Shown: piece by piece, positions 36,151 to 47,989 of the stretch
How positions within the stretch are numbered: the stretch's first letter is position 1
Layout of the letters: each line of letters begins with the position of its first letter
Assembly (NCBI GenBank): GCA_003255025.1
Contig: QANY01002375.1
Coordinates: 1,302,001 to 1,366,000, forward strand
From: Datisca glomerata
Taxonomy: Eukaryota > Streptophyta > Magnoliopsida > Cucurbitales > Datiscaceae
Direction: 5' to 3'
DNA length: 64,000 bases
Program-made: the position numbers and the translations under genes
Notes under the pieces: model-generated
The model's input: the letters and a program-made list of their open reading frames with translations, nothing else
Databases searched by the model: none
What the model was told of the DNA's origin: nothing

Positions 36151-36395
36151 GTTACTACCTGAACCATTCAGGTAGTGATTTTACTACTTGAACTCTTCAA
36201 GTAGTCGCATACTCTCTGGATAAATCACTGCATAAGACAAAAATGACATCTTGAAGGGTTCAAGTAGTTAAAAAATACTACTTAAACCCTTCAAGTAGTT
36301 AAATTATCTATCGTCGTCGATTTTATATAGAGCATGTAACTACTTGAAGGGTTCAAGTAGTGTTTTATGACTATTTGAACCATTCAAGTAGTCAT

Positions 36396-36784
36396 TTTGT
36401 TTCATGCAATGATCTATACGAAGAGCAATCTAGATACGGAAATTAACATCATCCACAAAGTAATCAATGTTGAACCTCTCATCGGTTTATAATTACTTAA
36501 ATTTCAATCAAAAAACTATAATCCAAAGAAATGTAAAAGAATTCACAAAAACTAAATGAAAAAGAAAAGTTTTTTCAAGCCTCAAGTTTTCTCCCGCCAC
36601 TAACACTTTGGGCCATCAAGTACCCATTCTGTCATTTTGATCGGATCCAATAGATCTGAGTTGGTTAAGTACCCATTCGGCCATTACCGCCATTGAAGCC
36701 TAAATGACTATACCATGGTCAAAACCAGTGCGATTGAGAGAAAGAACTTTGTAGAACAGGAAAGCATGGAGGAAACAAACCCTC
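36396..36784. other. No gene seen; flank between array and LTR element
   Basis: AT-rich at left. The last 45 bases contain AGGAAAGCATGGAGGAAACAAAC, a word that recurs two or three times just beyond the LTR element (42346-42410), so the element sits inside an older short tandem repeat. Confidence 0.55.
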
Positions 36785-37301
36785 TGTAGAGGTAAAATTT
36801 CACATTACACATGGCAAGATTTAGACCAAAGACTTCATCGAGGAGAAGATAGAGCGAGAACTGTAGGATCAACTAGACGGTTATGAAAAATAAAGCAATC
36901 AGATGAAAGTACATGGATCACCGGCGTGGCAATCCAAAGAGAAGCTAATCAAGACGATCAACATTTACTTGGTTGTTATTGTTGATAAGCTAGATCTCAA
37001 AGAATATTCTGTTGATCATATTTTCAAATGTAATTAGATAAACTATATCAGATTCTGTGTAACTGATTGAATGCCTATAAATAGAGGCATATGCAACAAC
37101 AAACAGGAGAGAACAACACAGAGCTAAGAGACACATACCACCACAAAATATGAGAGAATATCATAGTTTCTCCCGTGATTTTTTTTTATTTTAAGGATTT
37201 TTCACGTAAATCATAGTGTATTCATTCTCTCATTCTCTCTCTAAGCTATTATCTTTATTATTCTTTCTTAAAGGGTTCCCCATACTGAAAAATCCTTTAC
37301 A
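36785..37301 (+). repeat. LARD-like element, left LTR
   Basis: Contains TATAAATA at 37076-37083, a leader with ACAGAGCTAAGAGACACATACC, and ends CCCATACTGAAAAATCCTTTACA. It matches the right LTR over the whole length with scattered substitutions and small indels. Confidence 0.82.
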
Positions 37302-37303
37302 AT

Positions 37304-37611
37304 TTGGCGCTTTCATTGAGAGATGAGAAAAAACTCAAGAAATCTCTTCCCAAAATGCTCAAAATCAAATCAAACGCTTTCGATAACGAATACGGAAGCG
37401 GAAACAAAATCGAGAGCAAGAACGGGTATGACAACGAATTGGAACCGGAAGCGAAGAACAGTAAATTCATTTATTACATATTCAATCGGTTTATTTATTT
37501 TGTACGAGTATTATTTAAAAAAAGTATTAACGCTTTCTTTGAATTGAATCTGGAAAATTCAACAACCACCATGAGGGGCCGGCGAAACCCACGGACTACT
37601 GGATGAAGAAA
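37304..37611 (+). CDS. Small open frame at gag position, function unknown
   Basis: An open frame directly follows the left LTR and overlaps the primer-site-like sequence. It encodes a Lys-rich, 100-residue product with EKKLKKSLPKMLKI and a Phe/Tyr-rich middle, ending at TGA. No gag domain is recognisable, and an alternative frame overlaps it, so it may not be translated. Confidence 0.2.
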
Positions 37612-38880
37612 GCTCCACCTACGACAGCCACACACAAAAAGAGTGACAAATATGAAGAACAATCAGATCTGAAGGAGGAGCCCGAGAAGGAAGCAGCAGC
37701 CAGTAACGCCCATGGCATCGCCAACGTTTGCGTCGGACCTCATCCAAGTCAAGAATAGTCGTCGGATTGTTGGGAGATCTGCTAGAACACCCCCATTTTA
37801 TGAAAACTTAACCTTAGATCTACAACAATCAAAGCATTTTTTAGGCCCCAAAACCACCGTCAAAATACTGAGAAGAAAATTCCCGTCAATTTCGAGCCTT
37901 TAAAGTCAAAAAGGTCACTGAAGATGGTGGCATGTGCCCCCATGTGCCGTCGCTGGCGACTGCGCCATCATCCTCAACCGTTTCTGCTCCGCGGGTTAAC
38001 CTACCCGAAAGGAAACTCCAGCGGCCCAACCATTGTCTTACTAAAAGAGCCCAAGAAGATCCAGCCCAGCAAAGTCGCGGTTCAGCCCAACCTGAACAAC
38101 CCGTTATAGCCCCGTTCATGACATGCATGCAGCATGCTAGCGCGACCCGTTAGCAACCTGGTTGAGACCTGCGCCCGAGCTCCACTGTCCGTGACCCGTG
38201 CTTCCATCAGAGGCATGCCCAGCATAACCGAGGCCTATATTTTGGGCTGAGTCCAAGCTCTCCATAGCCACTGCAGATTTGATTCACGCCAAGCCCTATG
38301 TACTTCATAATTTGGCATATTTAATCCACAAACTTGTAAAGTCATCATGGATCATCTTATGAAAATAAATGGAGGACTTCAAAATACAAGCTAAGTATTT
38401 ATTTTTCAATTATTGCTTTGCCCTTTAAATATATATATTATCCGTTAAAAATTTGAATGATTGGATGAGCATACCGTATAACGTCTTGATATATATTTAC
38501 ACAATTGTTCAAGCATATTAAATTAGTATAAATTAATTCTACACTAATTGTGTAGGGCATAATTGATTAGCTCTCCGTGTTAAATTTTATCATGCTCTGA
38601 TGTAATTATAGAAATTACATTTATCCTGTTTAGGTCATTTATTTTGATGAAATTCATAATTTGACCCTATTATGGATAACATGAAATATTGTTAACGGTA
38701 TTCAAACTGATTTGATGCATGCATTGCACGATGAATGAATTTTTAAATTTTTAAATTTAAGCTTTTCTAAAGCTATAAAAATTCTCTTAACGGTTGATGA
38801 ACGAAAATATAAACTTTGATATGCGTATTTTTTGTAGAATAACTCTTTCCTATTACATATGCAAAAGAGTAGGAAAATAA
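37612..38880. other. LARD-like interior, no recognised gene
   Basis: A Pro/Ser- and GC-richer stretch (about 37700-38280) resembles decayed coding sequence, with open frames on both strands of 60-80 residues, none of which I recognise. The rest is AT-rich. Confidence 0.4.
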
Positions 38881-38889
38881 AATATGAAC

Positions 38890-39185
38890 AAAAGATGAAA
38901 ATGGTGACATCCTGACTACGGGAACGGAGACGTCATGATGATGTGAACGGAAATGTCATGACGATAGAAATGGAAAAGGCATGGCGACGGAAATGGGAAA
39001 AGTTGAGAACGAGAAATGTTGTGGCAACAAGAATGGGAAACGTTGTGGCAACGGCAACGGAAAATTCTTGACAACGATAATGAAAAAGTCATGGCAAAGG
39101 GAACGAAAATGGCAACGGGTACGATACTGAAAACGGAAACAAATTGGAAGCTGAAACGGAAACGGCATGACAACAGAACTAGAAG
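38890..39185 (+). repeat. Degenerate short repeat of AACGGAAA / CATGGCAACGG words
   Basis: Words like GTCATGACGA, GGAAATGGAAAA and ATGGCAACGG recur every 12-20 bp. The minus strand is open but reads as low-complexity Phe/Pro/Cys-rich protein, a by-product of the repeat. Confidence 0.65.
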
Positions 39186-39229
39186 TGAAAAATGATTCAG
39201 TTTTTAAACTAAAGTGAATGGAAGAGAAC

Positions 39230-40400
39230 TTTATTGCAAAGCATACTTCGTCGGAAAGATACAGAAATTATCCTCTTGAATAATTTTGTGGAACTCAATT
39301 TGGAGCTTCGGGGCAAAAGTTATAGCACTTTTCATATAAGTTGTTCGGAAAGAAGATAGTGCAGAACTATAAACTTCAAAAATTAATATGTAATATTGTG
39401 GCATATAACATTGTGAATCATATACCATCAGAAAGATACGAGAGTCTACTTCTTATAAAATTTTACGGAATTCAATTTGGAGCTCCCGATCAAAACTTAT
39501 GATAGTTTCAGTTCATGTTGTTCAGAAATGAAGATTAGGCAGAATAGTAAATTTAGGAAATTTACTGTATCAATTGGGAGCTATCCACATGGCGAACCAT
39601 ACACTTTTACAAATATATGGAAGTCTACTTCTTGGGAAATTTTACAGAATTTATTTGGGAGCTCACAACAAAAAGTTATGATGATTTTCGTAAAGGCTAT
39701 TCGAGAAAGTAAAATATACAAAATTTTAGATTGGAAAAATTAAACTGCATTCACTGGAGGACAACTAAATCACAAATCTTATATCAACGGATAGATACGG
39801 AAATCAACCTTGTGAAGAATTTTACAAAAATCAATTTGAAGCTACCGGTCAAAAGTTATGGCAATTCTCGTTGACTCTCGTTGGTGTTATTCAGGAAAGT
39901 AAATATAAGAATGCTTTTCAAATACAATTTTTTAACTGTATTAATTTTGGTATTATAACATAGCAAATAATATATCATTAGAAAACTATGGATATCTACT
40001 TCTTGAAGAATTTTGTAGAACTCGATTTGGAGCTCTCGAGCAAAAGTTATAATAATTTTTTTGAAGACTGTTCAAGAAAGCAGAATATGCAGAAAGGTCA
40101 ATTTTGGAAATTAAACTGTATTTGATGGAAGCCAACTATACGGTGAATCTTACATCATCAAAAAGATACAAAAGTCTACTTATTGGAGAATTTTACAAAA
40201 TTCAATTTGAAGATTTCGATCAAAAGTCACGGAAGGCATATTATGCGGAACGGTCAAATTCGTTAATTAAACTGTACCAACTGGGAGCCAATTATATGAA
40301 AAATTATATATCATTGGAAGCATATGAAAATCAACTTCTTGAAGAATTTCATGGAATTCAATTTGGATCTTTCGATCAAAATTTATGGCATGATAACGTG
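39230..40400 (+). repeat. Satellite-like tandem array, about 180-bp unit, seven copies
   Basis: A conserved core (TCTACTTCTTG-AGAATTTTACGGAATTC-AATTTGGAGCTC-CGATCAAAAGTTATG, with variation) recurs starting near 39257, 39428, 39610, 39788, 39977, 40157 and 40314. Spacings are 157-189 bp with a mean near 176. Copies are diverged. It is non-coding and lies wholly inside the LARD-like element. Confidence 0.85.
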
Positions 40401-40465
40401 TAGACTGCTTACAAGACAAATACTTGACGTCAATTTTCTCTCTTCTTCAACAACAATGGAAATTA

Positions 40466-40735
40466 GGGCGTGAGTCCTTGGGAAGGGCAATTCGTAAGTC
40501 CTACTCTCAAAAAGAACTAAGGGCGTAAGTCCTTAGGAGGGGCAATTCATAAGTCCTACTCTCAAAAAAAACTAAGGGCGTAAGTGCTTGGGAGAGGCAA
40601 TTCATAAATCCTACTCTCAGAAGGAACTAAGAGCGTAAGTCATTGGGAGGGACAGTTCATAAGTCCTACTCTTAGAAAGAACTAAGGGGGTAAGTCCTTG
40701 GGAGAGGTAGTTCATAAGTCATACTCTCATATGAA
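40466..40735 (+). repeat. 55-bp tandem repeat, five copies
   Basis: Copies start at 40466, 40521, 40576, 40631 and 40686, each exactly 55 bp apart, with core GGGCGTAAGTCCTTGGGAGG followed by TTCATAAGTCCTACTCTCA. Related but longer units (GGGGTCATGGTTCTTTATTTG words) continue to about 41010. Confidence 0.92.
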
Positions 40736-41789
40736 GACGGGGTCATGGTTCTTTATTTGAACCTAAATCCTTGGGAGCGGATAGTTCGTGAGACATTCTC
40801 CCAGAATGAGAAAAATGAAAATGGGGTCATGATTCTTTATTTGAACCTAAATCCTTAAAAATGGGCAATTCGTAAGTCTCTTCTCTCATAATAAAAATGG
40901 GGTCATGGTTCTTATTTGAACCTAAGTCCTCCTCTAAAAAAATGACAAATCATAATTATTTCTCTTAGAATGGAGACGGGGCCATGATTCTTTATTTGAA
41001 CCTAAGTCCTTGAGGAAGCATATATATCATAAAGAAATTAAGTCTTATCCTCAGGAACAAATTTCACAAAAGAACATAGTTATTCTCAAGAGAATTGGGA
41101 GCCAAAAGTTTCCTAAGTATTTAAGAACGGATTTCGTTGAAAGCTTGAAGTCAGATTTTGATCCCTAAATTTTGCTAAGTCTTTGAATTAAGTACAACAA
41201 AAGGGGTTCAATAGAAGAAAAATTACAAAAACAGAGTAATTCATATTGATCGAAGTAGAAGTACAAGAGGAAAACGAGGAAAACAAGGAAACAGTAGATA
41301 CTCTACCAACAAATACGGAACATCAAACTCAAACTCATGCGATGCAATTATGAAATAGTACACTCTCTCGAGTCTCTCCTTACTCATTTTAATAAATTAT
41401 TATGTTATTGTTCATGTACAACATTCTTCTTATATATCTAAACGTACGAGAGAAGAAAAATGAAAAATGAAAAAACGGGAAAAACTCTACCAATGAGTCC
41501 GTCGTGAAAGGAACAGATGGACGTAACAGCAAATGAAAAAGAAGTAATCATCATCGACATCAAACTAATAAAAAATTGCTCGACAACTGCAAAGCATTTG
41601 CGAACGGGAATAAAAAATGTAATGGCAGAAAGAAAAGGAGAAACCACCACCGATAAAGGACAATCAAAAAGTTTCTTGGAAAACTACATCGCATGTTTCC
41701 AAAAAGCGCGTGAGAACAGAAACAGGCAGACGTAACGTTAGAATAAGAAAAGATGATCATTACACATCAACGTATAAAGTTTCATCGAG

Positions 41790-42325
41790 TGTAATGGCAC
41801 AGGCAAAATTTCACATGACACGTGGTAAGATCTAGACCGAAGACTCCATCGAGGGGAAGATAGAGCTAGAACCGTAGGATCAACTAGACGGTTATGAATA
41901 ACAGACCAATCAGATGAATGTACATGGATTACAGACATGGCAATCCAAAGAGAAGCTAATCAAGACCATTGGATTGATCAGACGGTCAAGATTTACTTGG
42001 TTGTTATTGTTGATAAGATCTCATAGAATATTCTATTGATCATATTTTGAGATAGAATTAGACAAAGTGTATCAGGTTCTGTATAACTGATTGAAGGCCC
42101 ATAAATAGATGCATGTGTAACAAAATACAGAAGAGAACAATACAGAGCTAAGTGACACATACCTCCACAAAATATAAGAGAATATCATAGTTATTCCCGT
42201 GGTTTTTCTTTCCTTTAAGGGTTTTTCACGTAAATCATGGTGTATTCATTCTTTCATTATCTCTCTAAACTATTATCTTTATTATCTTTTCGTAAAAGGT
42301 TCCCCATACCGAAAAATATTTTACA
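41790..42325 (+). repeat. LARD-like element, right LTR
   Basis: Begins TGTAATGGCACAGG and ends CCCATACCGAAAAATATTTTACA. Compared with the left LTR it has a 6-bp and a roughly 20-bp extra segment (around 41795 and 41975), and the TATA core has changed to CATAAATA (42100-42107). Confidence 0.82.
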
Positions 42326-42330
42326 CCTTC

Positions 42331-43380
42331 GTTGCTTCGCTGAATAGGAAAGTATGGAGGAAACGAATTAAAAAGCATGAAGGAAACGAACTAACAAGTA
42401 TGGAGGAAACAATGAGCGGAAGAAGAAGAGTGGAGGAGTGCGTATTGATTTGATCTTTGCATGGAAAGAAATGATGAAGAGTGAGAGAGTTGAAATTTTA
42501 TTATATTGATTGTGGTGGGTCAGGGTGTAAAATTTTAAATTTTGAGAAAGTGGTATAAAAATCTTTAACCAAAATGAAATTGAACAGATTTTAAAAAAAC
42601 CTTTCATTTTCCTATGGAGAAGAAATGCCATTTTGCTTCACCATTTTATATCACAGACAGAAAGCAACCATCATTTTTCATTTTTCTAAGGAGAAAACAA
42701 CCATTTCTCTATCCCACTTTTTTCCTTTTGAAGAAAGAACAAACAAACACCAAAAAACAGCCACACTTTGAAGAAAACGGCATCATATTTCAGCCCTTTT
42801 TTAAGAAGAAAGTTGCCGCCACTTCCATTCTTCTAAGAGAAAATATATATTTCTCTTCAGGTCTTTTTGCCCTTTGAAGAACAAATGAACACCAATCTTT
42901 TTTAAGACAAGGAAGCCACATTTTACAGGAAAACAACAGCTATTCAGTCATTTGAAGGAGAAAATAAGCCACCATTTTAGCCGAAAAACTCCATTTTTGA
43001 GGTATGTTTTGTCCTCCCTTTTTTTCCTTCAACCCCTTGATCTCAACTTGCTAAATTTGTAGCATTTGGATAATAATTTGAGAAAAATCTGCTTATTATG
43101 TTTAAATGGGAGACTTTTAAATTCAAAGAAAAACTCTCATTTGCTCCAAACTTGAATGTCCACCAAGTGTTTGAAGAAAGTTCTCTTTGAAAGATTTTCA
43201 CATACTTGGTTCATTTGGGTGTCTAGAGCTTTATTTTCTCATTGCATTCCTTTGCTTAGGTAGGTTAACTCCATGATTAAGCTTTCCTAATAAGTTTATT
43301 GAAATTTATCAAATAAACCAACTATTGGCCTATCTAATTGTTAGCTTTTTCTTTTGCTAGATGGCCACATAAAATGTAGG
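42331..43380. other. Leader-like region before the plant-mobile-domain pseudogene
   Basis: Starts with GCATGGAGGAAACGAA-type short repeats (42346-42410), then an A/T-rich stretch with repeated GGAGAA and CCATTTT words (42600-43000). No recognised protein. A GGTATGTTTTG word at about 43000 and TTTTGCTAG at about 43358 could be splice sites of a leader intron of the downstream gene, but this is a guess. Confidence 0.35.
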
Positions 43381-46068
43381 AAATTTTTTTGCCAAAGCCA
43401 TGGCCGTCGTCCCTGAGACTATTGATAATCAGTATCTCATCTCTTTACTCGAAGGAGAAGGAAATAACGCGGAATATCTTCTTGGCCCAATGTTTAAACA
43501 ACTAGTCTTAAACCAAGTAAGAGTGGTGGATATGACCCACTTCCACACACTCCCTTTTAATTATGATGCTTTCTTATGGAGTAAATGGTAAGACTTCAAG
43601 CCTATTAGATCTTGATCAATTACTTCTAAAGATTAGGATGCTTGGGTGACAAGGGTAGAGGCCTCCTCTTATATAAAAATTTGGAAATCGGTTGGCATCT
43701 ATGAGCCATTCAAATGTCACGCCAAAACATTCTATGTGACAAAGCTCTATTCACGGCTGCTGCCTGCTTTTCGTGTTCCTACCCAAACACCTTCGTATTC
43801 ATGTTTAGTATGATGAGCCCGTCTCTCCTAGCTTCCCTTGTTGGGCTCAGGCCAAATGGTATAAATATTAACTCCGTTGACCTTTCTTCCTTTCTTGAGA
43901 CCCTCCAATTCTAAGGCCAAGTTGCATATACAAGTTTTATAAAGTCTTATGAAAGGAACAATGAGGTAACAAAGGAAGAACATGTAGTTTTTTTAACTTA
44001 TGCGGTTATGTAAGTACGTTTTTTGTGTGGCATTTGTTAAGGTTACCAAAGAGTTTATGAAGGTAGCCCAAATGCTTTCTGATGGACATATTTGGCCCTA
44101 GGTCCCTTTGTGCTCGGTCACTTATAGCGAGGTCTATTCTAACTTGTTTCCTCTAAGATAGATCCTTCTGCTCCTGGCCCTTTCTGGCTCTTACAACTTT
44201 GGCTCCACGCGTATTTTTCGGAGTTAGGTCCCAACCTCCAGTTTTAAGGCTCTTTTATTGATTATGGGATTTAAGTATGCTACAGTCTCTTTGTGTGAAC
44301 ATTCTGCTAATGAAACTTAGACCTAACTTTCATATCTCAGGATGAGTAAAAGAAATGAAGGAAATATGGGCGAGTTACCTCATTAGCGGAGATTTAAACG
44401 TTGGTTGTGTTGTTGACAAGAAAAACTACAAAAGTGGGGTAGTTTTGACCGTCATTTCGGTCTTCGTCAAACTCTGCCTTACCTACCTACTTTGACAAAG
44501 AATGCACACATGGGGAATAGATCTTTATTCGCCTCTTCTCAAGAAGTGCACGTGGTAATCACGGCTTCTGAGGTGGCTCTGAATGCTTTCAAGTACTTTG
44601 GCTGCTCCCCTCATTATAATACCTCACCTTTATGAGATGATTGGTGGAGCCAGAGAATTGCCCCATTTTTCCTAGACACCATTGACGTGGTTATCTTCTA
44701 GGTTTTCTCTAGCCATGACGTATGTAATACCGCAAACAGCAATTCTCAGTCGACATTTGAGGGCATATATTCCACACGCATGATTATCACATATGACCCG
44801 CTCCAACACATACATTCTTACGCTTCCTAATGTATCCTTATTATTTTCAGAAGAACCCCACTCTCACCTCCCAAGAGGAAAAAGATAAAGTTAGCTTTAA
44901 AGCCAAAAATAAAGACTCCAGTATAGACCTTACTTACTCAACGTTCTTTACATATATATTTGACAAAGACTTTTCTAAGGTGATCATTTGTAGGTTTTGA
45001 CCAATCGATCTTCACAAGCCACTGAATCCACCCCCAACACTTCAACACCTGATGTGGTGAGCATTTGTATACTGAATCCTCATGTTTTTTATGGCCAAAG
45101 CTTAACCCCCCCCCCCCCCCCCCCCCCNCCCCCCCCCCCCCCCCCCCCCGGGAAATTTTCAAGTAAACTCTGAAGAGGAAATATTAAGTTTGTCATCTAG
45201 TAATTGCTCAACTCAAACTGAAGATCATGTTATCTGTTTCACCCGGTAAAGGCCTCGTACATCCAAACATATCTTGGTATGTTTAAATCACCTCGTGTTA
45301 TATGTACTTATTCGTTCCTTTCGCTTGACTCAGATCTAGACATTAGATTCCGCTCCTTTAGTTCATGAAGAACTGTCCCCGATCAATTTTTATCTAGTGT
45401 GAGTCTACTACTTTTAGTCTCTTAAACATGCTTGCAGGTTTTGCCCCCGGTAACCTTTCTGGACAACGCTGATGACATTTTCGCCCAACTTGGTCAGTTA
45501 GTCAAATCCCCAAAGGCACTTGACAATATTCTCCCCGCTGAAATTTCTCATTCAGCCGTGGATAACTTGAAACTTGCCTGCTTCATCCCTTATTGGCTCA
45601 TAAACTTCAAGTCCTAGCTTGTCCTACCAATAAAGAGCGCTTTCAAAAGGGTGTGACTCTTCTTACTTTGGCTAGATTTTTTCTCCCGAGTCTAAGACAA
45701 TATTGTCACCTTTGTTGATGGTCTTTCTAAGGGTATAGAAAATTATACCGTTGCTAAGGATGACATCAAGGTGGCCACCGTGCTTTCTTCCTCACTTTCA
45801 AGCCAAAAAAATGGATTAAGACAAATTCATTCATGATACTCAGATAGAAAACAAAAAGTTGTTGAAGGAAGCTCGTGAAAGAATTGAAGATTTGAAGAAA
45901 AAGTTGGCCAAAAAAGAAGGGTTGACTTCTATGGAACGTTTTGGATCTACCAAGATTGAAGCCTCCCAGATGGAAAGCGAAAAAAGTAAGGTCGAGCAAG
46001 AAATTGCTTTTCTAGAGTCAGCCTGGGAACATATGAAGACTTTAGCACACTCTAGCTTTAACTCCTAG
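43381..46068 (+). pseudogene. Decayed plant-mobile-domain (PMD) gene with C-terminal coiled coil
   Basis: Start ATG 43400 (MAVVPETIDNQYLISLL). Across three frames the order of PMD (aminotransferase-like, PF10536) landmarks is kept: WKSVGIYEPFKC near 43683, NTFVFMFSMMSPSLLASLVGLRPNG at about 43786-43860, then VTKEFMKVAQMLSDG near 44041, and DRHFGLRQTLP and SSQEVHVVITASEVALNAFKYF at about 44448-44600. 45460-46068 gives an acidic/basic coiled coil (KEARERIEDLKKKLAKK, EKSKVEQEIAFLESAWE). PMD proteins occur in plant transposons and in domesticated genes. Many stops and frameshifts, and a poly-C block at 45104, show that it is dead. Confidence 0.65.
45104..45150. other. Homopolymer C run with one undetermined base
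   Basis: About 45 consecutive C residues broken by a single N at 45128. A run of this length is rare in plant DNA and the N suggests low-quality or unresolved sequence. The Gly-rich minus-strand frame across it is an artefact. Confidence 0.9.
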
Positions 46069-47680
46069 ATGCCTCCCCTTTATATAATGCATGTTTATTT
46101 TGATTAAACTAAATCACTGTGTTCACTTCTCTCTTTACTCACCATGGCTAAGGGGAACTTTAAACTTGCATTTCTAACAAACATGGCCAACCAAGTCATT
46201 TTTTACGTAAAGGCCATTCTCGGGCATGCATTATATGTATGCTTCTTAAAAAAATGAAAGGCATATTGAACCAATAAGTCAAACTAAACACAATTAGAAT
46301 AATAACATGTTGGCCCATTAGCCAATAACTTCTTTAAATGAAGGTGGATTGACTTAGGTAAAAAGCATCATTTTACAATCATATGTTAAAAAATCCTAGA
46401 CAGTATCTATTTATTAAGAAAGAACAGTATCGTATGTATATGAGTGGTCTCTACAACCGAATCTTTATCTTTGAAAACTTAGCGTAGAAACGTATTTGGA
46501 TTTAAAAAATTACATTTGAATAGAGTCCCACAGTGCTGGGTGATATTTCTTAAAAATTCGGCCGTTAATTTTCCAGAAGCAACGAGCTTGCCCTTCAACC
46601 ATGGAAGTGATTTTCTCCCGGAGGTCCAAAATTAAGTTTTTATTCCACTCAAAACAAAGAGAGAAGAAGATGTCCTCAAGAACTCAACCGTGGAGAGAGC
46701 AAACATATTCTCGCAGCTTCTAAGCCTCTATTTGAAGAATTGTGTAGGAGGCCGCGGGAAGGAGAAAATCTCATGGAGAGTGAAGAAATCACAGGTGTTG
46801 AGAATCTAATTGGGAATGAGAAAACAATAAATCAACCTTAAAGCTAAAACTTTCTTAAATAGGCCATTTTTTTGCAGCTTAATCTGTTTGTGGGTTAATA
46901 TTGCAAGTGTAATCCAAAAGGGGCATTATACATAAATGCTACATTATAGAAAATTAATACCAAAATAGAGAAGTGTCTTAAACATAAAATATAATCATAT
47001 TTTATGCATCCACCTATTCAAAATATTTTTCTACCTATTAGAAATATTTTTCTTCCTATTATACCATTCTACATAACATTTAATGCTTATTTTTATAAAA
47101 ATTTTAAAACCTCATTAACCCACCAATCTCTCTCTCCCATAAAATATATCTATCTATCTCTCTTGAAACTATTTTTACATTTATAAACAATATAAATAGA
47201 TAATATACAAATATATATTTTATTTATGTTATATATGACAGATGTATATAATGTACCTTATATATATATATATTATATATATATAATATAATACATTATA
47301 TAACGATATAAAATATATAAGATATATACAATAGATTACACATATTTTTATGTATGTATATAAAAAGAGATAAATAGTATCTCTTTATTATATTCAAATG
47401 CTACTAATGGGAGAGAGATAAAGAAAGATATTCACTTAATATATTCAGTTATTACCTAAGTTGGAGAGAGATAGACGGAGAGAAAAATAGAGAGAGAACA
47501 AATAATTCGATAAATATATATAGAGAAAGGTTTAATGGTTATAAATATAAAGTGATATATAAATAAAGAGATAGAGAGAATAGGAAGGATGTTGCATTTA
47601 AATAAAATAATAAAAAGGGTAAACTACTAACTAACTAAATAGGAAAAATTATTAAATTTAATGAAATTTAAAAAAAGAAC
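46069..47680. other. No gene seen; AT-rich spacer with microsatellites
   Basis: Includes TATATA runs at 47250-47310 and GAGAGATA words at 47405-47580. The open frame at 47004-47186 is low-complexity and not convincing. Confidence 0.6.
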
Positions 47681-47684
47681 GACA

Positions 47685-47988
47685 GATAAGTCTAGGTCAG
47701 CTGAAAAACACTTTGTCCTAATAGTTTCATATCACTAACTTAAGCATAAAAAACTATTTGGCAACAATTTCACATATAAGAATCCTCGTAGAATTATAAC
47801 TTCAAGATCCTCCAATGTTAAGCTCTCCATATAAATATCATCATTATACCACGTTACACGCTAGATAAGTCTAGGTCAGTTGAAAAATATTGTCCTAATA
47901 CCTTCATATCATTGACTTAAGCATTAAAAACTCTTTGGCAACAATTTCACGGATAAGAATTCTCGTAGAATTATAACTTCGACAAAAA
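47685..47988 (+). repeat. Direct duplication of about 120 bp, spacing about 178 bp
   Basis: GATAAGTCTAGGTCAG(C/T)TG ... GTAGAATTATAACTTC occurs at about 47685-47803 and again at 47863-47981, about 88% alike by eye. Non-coding. Confidence 0.8.
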
Positions 47989-47989
47989 A

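Larger units (their letters stand above)
34130..36395. repeat. Array of about 49 short palindromes with nested inverted repeats
   Basis: The core is a 23-bp imperfect palindrome with 10-nt arms ACTACTTGAA and TTCAAGTAGT around a 3-nt centre (mostly GGG or CCC). By eye about 49 copies occur, many with one or two changes, in both orientations of the centre. They tend to come in pairs about 30 bp apart, pairs separated by about 50 bp, giving a unit near 78 bp; paired copies are themselves inverted. Larger inverted repeats overlay this: 34150-34445 is inverted relative to 34455-34750, and about 34440-34860 is inverted relative to 34870-35290. A non-palindromic segment interrupts at about 35930-36150. 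No coding region. I recognise no described family. Confidence 0.9.
36785..42325 (+). mobile_element. Large LTR element lacking gag-pol (LARD-like)
   Basis: Two direct repeats of about 520-535 bp with TG...CA ends (36785-37301 and 41790-42325) flank about 4.5 kb. Flanking 5-mers CCCTC (36780-36784) and CCTTC (42326-42330) agree at four of five positions, consistent with a diverged target duplication. A primer-site-like TTTGGCGCTTTCATTGAG follows the left LTR. The interior has no recognisable retroelement protein but several tandem arrays. No convincing polypurine tract precedes the right LTR. Movement would require proteins from another element. Confidence 0.78.

Noticed and set aside
34130..36395. 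CRISPR-like array of evenly spaced repeats
   Set aside because: Plant nuclear context; units are palindromes in both orientations with repetitive, not unique, spacers.
38916..39173. Minus-strand Cys/Phe/His-rich open frames
   Set aside because: They arise from the AACGGAAA/CATGGCAACGG short repeat; no family resemblance.
41488..41515. Hammerhead-ribozyme-like core (AATGAGTCCGTCGTGAAAGG) inside the LARD-like element, which would suggest a retrozyme
   Set aside because: The conserved CTGATGA is altered to CCAATGA, the sequence between it and GAAA cannot form stem II, and the position is not in an LTR.
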